Assembly: GCA_002914845.1 (NCBI GenBank)
Contig: JXTC01000023.1
Coordinates: forward strand, 649,622 to 713,621
Length of the DNA stretch: 64,000 nucleotides
Origin: Trema orientale
Lineage: Eukaryota > Streptophyta > Magnoliopsida > Rosales > Cannabaceae
Direction: 5' to 3'
The position numbers and the translations under genes are program-made. Below the pieces are notes generated by a model. That model was not told the DNA's origin. It was given only the letters and a program-made list of their open reading frames with translations, and ran no database searches. Of this stretch, positions 47,418-57,621 are shown one piece after another. The first letter of the stretch is position 1. Every line of letters starts with the position of its first letter.

Positions 47418-47775
47418 ATCAATTTTTTAAAAATAAATTAATCTTCAAAAAAATGAATCAAAATATTTTGATATCTAAAATATGAAAGTATCCTTTTTTT
47501 AAAATAATTGTTAAAATTTGGTCATTTTTTAACAGTGTTTAAAAAACTATCATTTTACTAACTATGATACAAAATTCGGTTATTTCGCTAAAAGGCCCAA
47601 ATTACATACTAGTCAAGTCCATTTCCCCTTTCTTTCCGTAAACGGAATCGGTGACAAAGTGTTCCATCCCATAAGAGTTAGAATGAACCTGGCCACATGG
47701 AATCATATGCATATGGGAATTCTAGGAGAAAAATAATGAATTGAAAAGAAACCCAAATGGTTTGGTAGGAGCAAA
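47418..47775. repeat. Upstream-of-NLR segment, copy B
   Basis: Direct repeat of 35.94-36.28 kb (shared phrases listed there). It carries an extra ~25 bp after TTTCCGTAAACG relative to copy A. It is continuous with the leader and promoter region of NLR gene 2, so this is probably the original context. Confidence 0.8.
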
Positions 47776-48057
47776 TTCCTAGTTGTATTACTCTTGAATA
47801 TCACTTTTTCGCCAATAGAAAATTTTCATAATTCTCTTTAAAAAAAATCCGAAATGGAAAAGAAAATAAATGAGGAAGGACACGTAAGAACTGATTTATT
47901 TGAGATGGAAATAAATAAGCAGAAGCTTGTATTTTTTTTTTTCTTCCTTTTCTTTGTTGAAAGCTTTTTTCTTCCTTATTACTTATTTGCGTTGTATTTA
48001 TGGACAATATCGTCCACAACATTTTACTGGAACTTGCACAATAATTGCTAGTTTGGG

Positions 48058-48420
48058 AGGTCAGGTCATCAGGTGAGGGTCCACACGCAAAGAAAACAGG
48101 CTGGCTTTGGGTCCTCTACGCTCGGTCTTCCACTTTCCTTTATTTAAGTTCAATGATTTTAATCTCATACGAACCACACTATCAGTTTCCATCTCTGTTA
48201 TCTAGATCTTGAACCGAGATCAAGTTCATTAACGTTAAGCTACCTTAGAAAAAAAGCACATATATTCTCTGAAAGTTTTTAAGTATATCATATTTTGAAT
48301 TTGCTTGTTGAATTTTGAAGAAAATTCAACCCAGTGACTAGGAAGATTATGATGGTGTTATTATAGCTTCGGAAGATCGATCGGCTTCAATTTGTTTCTA
48401 CTGTACGGTGGATTGATTAG
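48058..48420 (+). promoter_or_regulatory. Promoter-proximal region and leader exon homologous to that of NLR gene 1
   Basis: Aligned with 18483-18833: GGGTCCACACGC; TCTCATACGAACCA versus TCTCATACTAACCA; TCTTGAACC; TGAATTTTGAA; GATGGTGTTATTATA versus GATGGTGTTGTTATA; GAAGATCGATC. It ends at the same GTAAGACAACTC donor. No NLR coding sequence follows for 9.1 kb; the next same-strand NLR is at 57622, so this is inferred to be that gene's leader exon. The upstream ATG of gene 1 is lost here (GACTAGG in place of GATGAGG). Confidence 0.6.
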
Positions 48421-49318
48421 GTAAGACAACTCTACTCAATTCTTTTTCTCTGAGTTGTTCTTTATTAATTTCATTATTAATCCGGATTAGTAGATCTTCT
48501 CACCAAATGGAACAAAATATCATTTTCTTATAGCAGTATTCTTATTTTTAGGCCACGAACTGTAGGATTAGATTCAATTTTGCTCCTCAACTTTAAAATT
48601 TCTCATCTAATCTTGAGGTAGTTCATGTCCAGACTTTGTTGGATAAAACACATAAATAAATCAAAAAGTTTAGGTGCTGTTTGGTAATATTTTTATTTTT
48701 TATTTTTTTAAACACAAAAGTGAAAGTACTTTTTGTTATTTTGTTTTTTGCATTTTAAAAATAAAAATGTAACAATGTTGTATTTTTTGTTTTATGAAAT
48801 AAAAAAACAAATACATATTTGGTAACTAGCACTTACTTTTGAAAGTGAAAATTAAAAAAGAGAGTAATAAAGGAAATAGAAAAGAGAAAAAAGAGAAACA
48901 AAGTGGTATTTATCTAAATAAACTTCATTAGTCGTATTTTTGAAAATAAGCTTTTAAAAGTGATATTTTTCTAAATAATTTGGGAAATTTGTGAAAAAAC
49001 CAAATTTTACAACTATATTTTGAAAAATACCACTTTTAAAATTTTTATTTTGAAAAATATAACTTTTAAAAATATTTAGAAAAATACCACTTTTACATGA
49101 GACTAGAGAGATAATGACAAGAGAAATAGTGATGAGAGAGAAAATGTGAAGAAAAATGGTGATGTGAGTCTAAATATGTCTGAATTTTGATACTAGTCTT
49201 TCTACAAAATTGTTTAAAAAAATTTTGAAAGTAAGAAATTTTTGTTTTCAAAATTTTAAAAATTTTATTATCAAATTTAAAGAAACAAAAGTAGTTTTAC
49301 TAAATATACTTTTGAAAA

Positions 49319-49639
49319 CCACCGAGCGAGTGGCCTAGTGGTAGTCGTTGTTTCCCGGGGGCATGAGGTCCCGGGTTCGAACTGGGTGACCCTCTCCGGG
49401 GGGTCTTAAATGTGAGGGTACCTACCTGCCAGCTCATGCCCGGTCCTCTACCCCCGGGTGCCGTTACCACTAGTTGCTCGGTTGGGGTTCAAGTGACTCA
49501 CTCTACCGTCCGGTGGTGGCGACCCGGTCGATAGGGTCTTGGGGAACATTCCCGAGCGGAGTTGGAGCTCCTATAGTCACGTCCAGGGAGGGTTGCCACG
49601 CTGGTCGCCCCCTCCTCCCCTTTTCGTTATCAAAAAAAA
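49319..49639 (+). mobile_element. tRNA-derived SINE, long GC-rich type
   Basis: A box GTGGCCTAGTGG (about 49330) and B box GGGTTCGAACTG (about 49372) mark a polymerase III promoter; the ~250-bp GC-rich body differs from the other two SINEs, and it ends in an A run. The target duplication AAATATACTTTTGAAAA is perfect over 17 bp (49302-49318 and 49640-49656), so insertion is recent. Confidence 0.9.
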
Positions 49640-50079
49640 AAATATACTTTTGAAAAGTATCTCCACTTTTTTAATTAAAAAAACAAAAAACTATTTAAAC
49701 AAGTGATTACCAAACAAGTCCTAAGTAAATCATTTTTTAAAATTTAGTATTTTTGCAAGTATTAAATCAAATACTAATTGATGAACAAAATGACTTTAAA
49801 AACCTGTTGGAAGGCAATTTCTGAGCAATCCAAGACAAGCCAACGCAAACCCAAAAATACTCCGAGTACATGAAATATTGAAACCTTCTCAAAAGTCACG
49901 AGCAAGTGAGGACATTATCGATCCAAGAACTCGGTTCGAGCACCGTACCTTACGCCTTAGAACATTAAGCCAATAGGCAAATGGTAGTGTACCACCCCGT
50001 AGATTTCGTACTATCAACCAAACGGAATACAACTCTCAGATGAAAACAGTGCCAAATGTCAATCTGTTACTGTTACTTG

Positions 50080-51480
50080 ACACGGCCGAGTCGCTTCTTG
50101 ATTATACTATATACTGTACAGCGACCACATAGTTTATTTAATAAATTTTAATATATTTAAAAGGTAAAAACAATAAAAAACTAAAAAATTATTTATTTTA
50201 AATTTTAAATTTTTTTAGAAGGTAAAAATAATAAAATACTAAAAAATTAATATATTTAACCTGTCATCAGTATAAAGTTTATTTAATAAATTTTAATTTT
50301 TTTAAAATGTAAAAAATAAAATAAAAAATAATAATAAATTAAATATATTTAACCTATCACGAGTCATCGTTACAGGTTTTGAATGAAATTTTAAGTGGTA
50401 ACGTTTACTAACCTAAAATATAAAAATTTAATAAATTATTTTATTTTACCTATACCGTTGAAAAAATGTCGTTGCTATAAGTTTCAAATAAAATTTTAAG
50501 CGGTAACATTTACTGTCCTCAACTTCGAAATTTAAATGAAACGATGTCACTTGGGCTATAGCAACGACTTTTCCTGTGTCATCACTATAGATACTCGATA
50601 ATAAAAATTTAAATATTTTTCTTCTTCTTTTATCCTCTCATTCATTCACTCTCTCTCTCCAAACCCTACTCCTTCTCAGCCTTTCTCTCCGATTTGCACT
50701 CTCTCTCACTCCGTCACTCCAAAATAATATATATTCATATATGCATATCTAGATTTTTTTTTTCTTTTATGTATTCATGTAAATCTTTTGATATAAATAC
50801 TAATTATAAGTTTCTTTGATTAATTGTTTATTCAGGTTTGTGTTATTATAGATTTCAACTTTTTTCTTCATTAATTAGAGAGGTAAGTTTTTTCTAAATT
50901 CTTATGCAGTTTAATTGATTTTTTAAATACGATGATTAAATGTTTTGGGTATTTATATGAATATGTGAATTTTGTGTTATATTTTTGTGAAACATTTATT
51001 GATTTGAGGTTGAATATACTTTTTAAAATATATATTTTGGTTTATGAAATTTATTAATAATTTAATTTTAGAATATGGAATATGTTTGTTTAAGAGTGTT
51101 AGTTTAATTATTGGCTTTGATTTACAGATTTGATTTTTTTTTATAGTTCTGTTTTTGAAGTGATTTTAATTCTTGTGGGTATAATTTTATTGTTTATCTT
51201 TTAAAAGTAATTATTTAAGAATTAATTTAAATTAATTAAACAAATTACAAAATTTTTTAAATATTGTAACATCTATAGCGATTAGCGACGACATTTGTCA
51301 TGACTATAAGTATTAATTTATATATAATTTTTTAAAAAAAATATGTCTAGGTCCTCTATAACAGTGACAAAAATATGTCATCGTTATAGGCGGTCTATAC
51401 TGACCGACCTATAACGACGACTAAATTACAACGACAATCTGATCTATAACGATGACTTGTAAATCCCTTTTCTTATAGTG
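50080..51480. mobile_element. CACTA remnant with one intact end
   Basis: The right end TTTTCTTATAGTG (51468-51480) reads CACTATAAGAAAAGG inverted. Subterminal repeats of the form TATAACGATGAC and ACGACGACTAAATTA lie at 51330-51460; weaker copies (GTCATCGTTACAGG, GTCGTTGCTATAAG, ATAGCAACGAC) occur at 50355-50570. A CT-rich leader-like block (50640-50715) is comparable to the one in the 37.7-47.4 kb CACTA. No opposite CACTA terminus is found; the left limit is a guess. Confidence 0.55.
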
Positions 51481-53006
51481 TCCAAATCTAATCATGGCCA
51501 TCTAATAACGATAACTCAGCTCAAGTTTGCCTATATGAAAAAAGGTCTTAATCACTTTATCAGGTCCAAAACTTTGTCTAAAATATTACTGACATGACCT
51601 TCATGATAATTTAGAGAATAGTTTTTAATATATTTTAATACATCAAAGCATTTATACGAAGAGTCAAAAAATTATTATATACAACGTCAGGTTCCTTAAA
51701 AATAGCAACCTTATAGGAAACTACCTTATCTAATCTTGAATACAAAGGATTCTCTTTTCAAATATTTAAAGCCACTAATTATTCCTATATTTACTTTAAA
51801 TGATATAGAAGAAACAACTCACTCCCCTACACTCCCCTCAAGTTGGTACATCAATATCTCTAATACCAACTTGTCCAGTAAGTTGTGGTAGTTTATGCTC
51901 AAAACAACTTTCATAAGCATATCTCAAGTTGGTCTTCTTATCCGATAAAAGGAAACTAGATTTTTTATTCGAGATTATAGTTTGTAAAATGCCTAATCAA
52001 CTTTAACGCGTTTAGTGTGATCATTCTAGACCAAGTTATATATGAGAGATCTCGATTGCTGCCTTGTTCTCGCAAAACAAACTCATTTCAGCATTGGGTG
52101 CAAACCAATCTCCGTTAAAAATCTTCTTAGCCAAAGAAGCTCATAGAGTCCTTTGGACATTCCTCTAAATTGTACTTCTCCACTTGAAAAAGCTACCATC
52201 TACTACGTTTCACTCTAATTAACCAAGTTACCACCAACAAAGATGAAGTACTCTGACATGAACTTTCTATCCGACACAGTCTATACCTAAGGATGTAAAA
52301 AGATCCTGAAAGCCCAAAACTCAATGGGCTAGCCCGAAAAAAGCCTGATTCGAACTCAGTCTGAACCCGACACGATCCGAGTCCGGCTCGAACCCGATTA
52401 TCCTTGAGACTGGGCTTAGGCCTAGTACTTTTCACATGAACCTGACCCGAAATCCGGCCCGAAGCCCGAGCTTGAAACCCAAACCTAAAACCCGATTTAA
52501 AAAGCCCGAAACTCAAAAAATATAATAATTTTTTTTTAAAAAAAAAGTCCAAATTTAATACCCAAAGTTTTAAAAATGCTATATATTCCAAGTGAAAATG
52601 TGACTTATTCCAAGTGAAAATGTGACTTACTACTTATAAATAGTCGAAAAAATATTTTAATTATTTGATATTAAATTCTTTCAATAATAGTTAATTTTTT
52701 TAAATAATGCAAGACTTGATATCCGATTTAGAATATCTCATAGAAGAAGATGATTCTGATTCCAATATTCAAAGTGATAAAGATGGAGAGAATGAAGTCT
52801 TTGAAGTTTAGTTGTTTCATTTTGCCATTTGTTTTTCAATAATATTTCATAAGCTTTTCTTATTTTTATTTCGAAGAAATATTCCCCAAGTTGTTGGTTC
52901 TTAAATTTGTGAGTTGAATAATTCTGAATGAATTTTTCTAAATTAAAGTATAAGTATTGTATTCTAATTATGCTAAAAAGAATTCTTTCACTATTTCCTT
53001 ATTCCA

Positions 53007-53117
53007 NNNNNNNNNNNNNNNNNNNNNNNNNNNNNNNNNNNNNNNNNNNNNNNNNNNNNNNNNNNNNNNNNNNNNNNNNNNNNNNNNNNNNNNNNNNNNN
53101 NNNNNNNNNNNNNNNNN
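53007..53117. other. Assembly gap (111 Ns)
   Basis: Run of N. It falls inside the hAT element at the edge of a second, nested element; frames spanning it are meaningless. Confidence 0.99.
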
Positions 53118-53247
53118 CCCGAAACCCACCCGTTTATTATACGTGTTACACGTGTCAACCCGAAATTGACACGAAAATTAAATGGGTCACCCAAACCTGT
53201 TTATTTCGTGTCATATCGTCGTGTCGTGTAGAAAATTGCCAGCCCTA
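53118..53247. mobile_element. Right end of a second hAT-like element, cut by the gap
   Basis: It ends ATTGCCAGCCCTA (53247), inverted TAGGGCTGGCAATTTTC, followed inward by repeated ACACG/CGTGT motifs (GTCGTGTAG, CGTGTCAACCCG, ACGTGTTACACGTG). This is the end type of a common plant hAT-like family. Its left part is missing in the N block. Confidence 0.55.
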
Positions 53248-53689
53248 CTGATTACCAGTTATAAATATCTTCGATTACTAATTAGAAACTGGTTACTAAG
53301 AACTAGTTACTATTTTAAAAAAGAGTATTTTTATAAATATTTTTTAAAAAACGGTATTTTTTTAATAAAAACTGTACCGCACCGTGAAAAACACAAAAGC
53401 ACCCTATTTTTCCAATTTTTTTTTTTCAAAAATACCATATATTTTCTAATTTCCCCATATTAATTTGCGTTCTAAAAGTCCAAAGGTTAAACTCAACCCG
53501 AACATAAAGTCCGAAGCTTTTAGGGTTGGGCTTTGGGCATGACTTTTACTAATTTAAATCCGCTTCGGCCCGGCCCGGCCCGAAACTTTTTTGGAGTCCA
53601 AAAATCCAAGTCCAAACCCGCCCAAACCCGAAAATTTGGGTTTGGGCTGGGCTTGGATGGCCCGATTTACACCCCTATCTATATCCAAT

Positions 53690-54200
53690 CCACATCCGTG
53701 TACCCATGAATATTGAGAAGATTTTTCTTAGAAAACATAAGCCCTCTGCTTGGTGCGAATTTTAGATATCGAAGCATATGAGTACAATCTCATATAATTT
53801 TCACTAAGGTTATGCATCTATTAGCTTACTACGCTAACTGCGGGTATGATATAGATAAATTAGCTTATCTATTAACTTTTGATACCTTTCTTTCTTTGTT
53901 GGTATCTAATTTGGATGTTTTCCAAGTTTGTAATTTTGTATTGGTGTGTCAACCGGCTTATAATCAATCATTCCCACCACAGATAATAAGTCTAAAATAT
54001 ATTTTTTCTGAGAAAAAAAATACCTTGTTTTGATCTAGTTACTTCGATGCACAGAGTATTTTAATCCCTATAAGTTCTTCATTTTCAATTCACTAACCAA
54101 CTATTCTTGAAGCTTCGAGATTTATTTTATGTCATCTTCTGTGAGAATCATGTTATCCACATAGTTTACAAAATAATTTACATAAAAAAACAAGACCTCC
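53690..54200 (-). pseudogene. Copia reverse transcriptase fragment
   Basis: The minus strand near 54190-54050 encodes FVNYVDNMILTEDDIK, a form of the YVDD active-site block (second Asp changed to Asn), followed by a decayed ISKLQE / VSELKMKNL-like helix matching the E-F-x-M-K-D-L region. It is the downstream half of copia pol; gag, protease and integrase are absent between it and the primer site. Stops interrupt it. Confidence 0.7.
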
Positions 54201-54432
54201 AAGGATCTCTACTCTGATACCATGATAATGTAGATAATTTTTTTAAAATATATTTTCATACATCAAAGAATTTACATGAAGAGTCAAAAAGTATATACAA
54301 CTCCTTAAAAATAGCAACCTTATATGGAAGTACCTATTTAATCCTGAATACAAGGGATTCTCTTATCAACTATAAAGCCACTAATTATTCTTATATTTAA
54401 TTTAAATGATATAGGAGAAACAACTCACTCCA

Positions 54433-55038
54433 ACATATCATAGTTCCTTTGCTTAATTAGCACCCTTTTCTGATAACTCTTTTCCAAGAGAGAGTACCAG
54501 TTCCTACTTGAAACATAAATCCGAGCAGAGGTTTGGACCTCCAAACACATTGACGACCATGCATGATAAATATTTGTTCCTACACTTTCCTGTTTTCTTG
54601 TCTAGGATTATAGTGCTAGACAAAATTTTGCACCAACAAACCATTTAATTGAAAAAGGATTGGTGTATTTGTTTTGAAGTCTCATTTATTTAATTCATGA
54701 TTCTTAAAATATATACTTCTCAACAATTTTGCTGGTTATATGACCACATTTAACCTTTTTGATTAGGTCCACACTTACCATAATTAACCCTTATGATTTG
54801 GTCCGTATTTACTATATCTAACCCATATAGTTTAACCAATATTTACTATATTTAATTCATTTAACTAGGTCAATATTCAGTCTTGTGCACATAGCCTATG
54901 CGAAATAGGTCAGTATTTCATAGTTTCAACTTACAATGAGTTTCGAAATATACATATACGTGTCTCCCTGATTTGCCTGTGAATACTAAAGCTTAACGGA
55001 TGTTACTATCACCACAAATTAATTAATTTCTCAAGTGT
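54433..55038. other. Intergenic / intron DNA, nothing recognised
   Basis: AT-rich. Repeated ATTTACTATATTTAA and TTAGGTCCACACTTACC-like phrases occur at 54740-54870 (weak ~45-bp tandem repeat). No coding features. Confidence 0.4.
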
Positions 55039-55057
55039 ATAAAGCAATGGATAACTT

Positions 55058-55218
55058 GCCAACTGGGGTTAGCTCAGTTGGTCCAAGGTTTGAGGGTTGT
55101 GTGTATGTGTTTGGGAGGGTCAGGGGTTCAAATCTTGGTAGTGTGTGTGTGTGCCATTTTCCTTTAATTTATAGTAAGTGGTGGTCATTAGTTAAGTTCC
55201 ACTTTTTTAAAAAAAAAA
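55058..55218 (+). mobile_element. tRNA-derived SINE, copy 2 of the 25.8-kb family
   Basis: A box TTAGCTCAGTTGG (about 55069) and B box GGTTCAAATC (about 55126). The 3' part TTTAATTTATAGTAAGTGGT, then GGTCATTAGTTAAG, matches the SINE at 25791, and it ends in an A run. The target duplication ATAAAGCAATGGATAACTT is perfect over 19 bp (55039-55057 and 55219-55237). Confidence 0.92.
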
Positions 55219-55237
55219 ATAAAGCAATGGATAACTT

Positions 55238-57500
55238 TAGCAATTAAATTCACGAGAAAACAACCTATCGTTGTTTACTTAGAAACAGATTATATTACTT
55301 CTATATATGTAAACTCGTGTGACAGTTTCACATACACGATACCCATTTTGGTACAAAATCATTTATATAAGTTAAAATCCATAATAGAAAGAATAATACT
55401 ATTTTAAGAGAGATAACTATTTTAGTTGAAACAGTCATTTTTTCAGTCTTATCTGCAAAACATATTTTGACATTTGAATTTGGCTTCTTCAAAACAACAC
55501 TTTATAATGTAAGTATATTAAAATAAACATTTTATTTTATAAAAGAAAACTACTAGGAAAAATAAAGCTTATAACTTACCTTGTTCATTTCGGCTAATTA
55601 ATCCAGATAGTCCTATATCAAGCACTAATTATCACATAAATTTATAATTATGAAATCAATAAATTCAACTCTAATTACGTAATAAATAAATAAATATAGT
55701 TATATTAGTGAGAAAACTATAGGTGTATGACCAATTTTTTATATTTGTTTAAGTAGATGTCCATGTTTTAAAAGTTATATCTAAATGTTTATTCCTTTTA
55801 AAGCTTTAGTTGTGGAAAGTGTTGTATTTCTATTTTCGTTATTAAATTAAATATTTAACTATAAATCTTTGAGTTTAGTCATATACTAAGTTTTGGGCCG
55901 AAAAATAGTCAGATAGCTAATTAGCTCTTATTTACTTAATGCTCATGCACTCTCTATGATTTACACTAATTTTTCCCAAATATTATCATCTTCCAAAATT
56001 CACACTTGTAACTGACATATCCAATGAGATTACCAAATTTGAAAGAGAAGTTCTACAAGTCATTAGTCCATGCCGTAGAGCTGTCAAAGGTATCTTGCCA
56101 TGTGGTCTTTTTAAATTGAGCACAAACTTGCTTTAGTGTCATACTTAAAAAGGGCTAATTCTAAATTACTAGCCTAATATATCTACTAGTATGGTATTAT
56201 ATATCGTGTAGTAATATGTCATGTCATGTCAGCGCACCTGTTTAAATAAATCTCTATAAAAATTAGTCATAAATCTTTTTTTAGTGTCGTTTATTGATTT
56301 TTTTTTCCCAAAACTATTCAAATATAATATATATATATATAGCGTACTTTTTTTTCTATTTAGAGTTTAGCTTGGTTGACAATAAGCAAAAAAAAAAAAA
56401 AAAAAAATGTATAAAAGACTTTTAAATAGGACGAATAATTGACCATAATATATGAAATTTATATGTATATGTATGAGGTGTTAATATCGTGCCCTGACGT
56501 GCCCCATATATAGTCTCTTCTTTCTTATTTCTATAATCTCTTAGCCTATTTCTTTTTTTTCTTTAAGAAAAATATTTCCCGAATATTAGGGGTCCTCCGT
56601 TGAAACCAAGGCTCAGGTAGATTAATACCTATACACCACACTAAGTGGAAGGTCAGAAATCCAATTGAGTATTGATTATATAACATCCACTTATCCAATT
56701 AAATGTAAATTTTAAGTTCTTACAAATTCGAAGCATTGGAAGGTGGGGTTTATTATTATTATATTTTGAAAAAAGACTCTGTTTAAAATTTTGTTCCCTT
56801 TCCATTCAAAATGGTTGATTAGCTATTTGATCATTTTTTGCCCAAAATTTAACAAATGATCAAACTTAAAAATTTATAACTAAATATCCAATTTATTTAA
56901 TGACAAAAATGAAAATATAATATATTCCACAATTGAAATTAAAAAAAAACAATAGACATTTAGTTAATACCTTCTAAATCATATAAATCTATTCAAAACA
57001 AATTAATAAAATTGGGCATCCTAGTTTTCTTGAAGGGAATTTATAGCGAGTATTTGGGCTGATAAACCTTTTAATTATTCGTTGGTTTTATTATAAGTAC
57101 TTTTTAGTTTGTTTTCTTCCAATGTACCAATGCGATACCACTTTCAAAAATACTAGCAGACAAATTTGGCACCAACTAGTTGATTTATTAAATTTTAGCT
57201 ATTCAGGGACACCCACAAAAATAGAGTAGAATGTGCGAGCTATATGATCCTACTTTTTTGAAACATAATGGCATTATATTAGCATGTGTACGTTCGTGTT
57301 TTTTAGTTATCTAATTATTCCTAACAATTAATGAATCTCAGGCCTCCCAGAAAGTAGGTCGATGGCTTTAGATTAATATTATAATTGTGAACATTTTTGG
57401 TAAAAGGCATATGAGATGCTTTGTGATCAGCACGCACTTGCAAAATTACAATTACTTTTTTCTTTTTTGTTTTGAAAAGAGACTCACAATTATTTTTTCT
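55238..57500. other. AT-rich DNA upstream of NLR gene 2 coding exon
   Basis: No coding features. There is a TA microsatellite (56327-56341) and a poly(A) run (56388-56407). If the leader exon at 48 kb is not used, a replacement promoter would have to lie here; I see no convincing TATA/leader pair. Confidence 0.4.
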
Positions 57501-57621
57501 TTTTCCTTCAATATGCACTCACAGTTCTCAAGTCTAAACCTTTTGTTGTCACAAAAGTCCGGTGGAAGCGAGAGCTCAGGAAGAATCCAAACAGCAAATA
57601 AGTGTTGTGTCGTACCTCAAA

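Larger units (their letters stand above)
52288..53677. mobile_element. Non-autonomous hAT element inside the copia element
   Basis: Ends TAAGGATGTAAAAAGATCC (52288) and, inverted, TAGGGGTGTAAATCGGGCC (ending 53677). Subterminal blocks rich in GGCCCGAA / AAGCCCGA occur on both sides (52310-52510; 53500-53670). The 8-bp flanks TCTATACC (52280-52287) and TCTATATC (53678-53685) match 7 of 8, the right length for hAT. No transposase is seen. It contains the assembly gap. Confidence 0.83.
51604..54427 (-). mobile_element. Short-LTR Ty1-copia element, internally deleted
   Basis: Two similar LTRs: 51604-51821 and 54223-54427, both starting TGATAAT and ending CAACTCA. Adjacent to the right one is CTCTGATACCA (54212-54222), the complement of the TGGTATCAGAG initiator-tRNA primer site, so transcription ran on the minus strand. 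Next to the left one is CTCCCCTACACTCCCCTCAA, the complement of a polypurine tract. Flanks CTTCA (51599-51603) and CTCCA (54428-54432) match 4 of 5. The interior holds a reverse transcriptase remnant and a hAT insertion. Confidence 0.88.
48421..57524 (+). other. Inferred 9.1-kb leader intron of NLR gene 2
   Basis: Donor GTAAGA at 48421; acceptor after a pyrimidine-rich tract and ATATGCACTCACAG ending at 57524. The interior holds two SINEs, a CACTA remnant, and a copia element with hAT insertions, but no host gene. The equivalent intron in NLR gene 1 is about 0.45 kb. Transcript data are needed to prove it; gene 2 might instead use a new nearby promoter. Confidence 0.4.

Noticed and set aside
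49319..49400. Possible tRNA genes at the SINE heads (also 25791 and 55058)
   Set aside because: A and B boxes are present, but each is followed by a SINE body and A tail and flanked by target duplications; no full cloverleaf is supported.
52928..53251. Open frames spanning the N block
   Set aside because: They exist only because Ns were read through.
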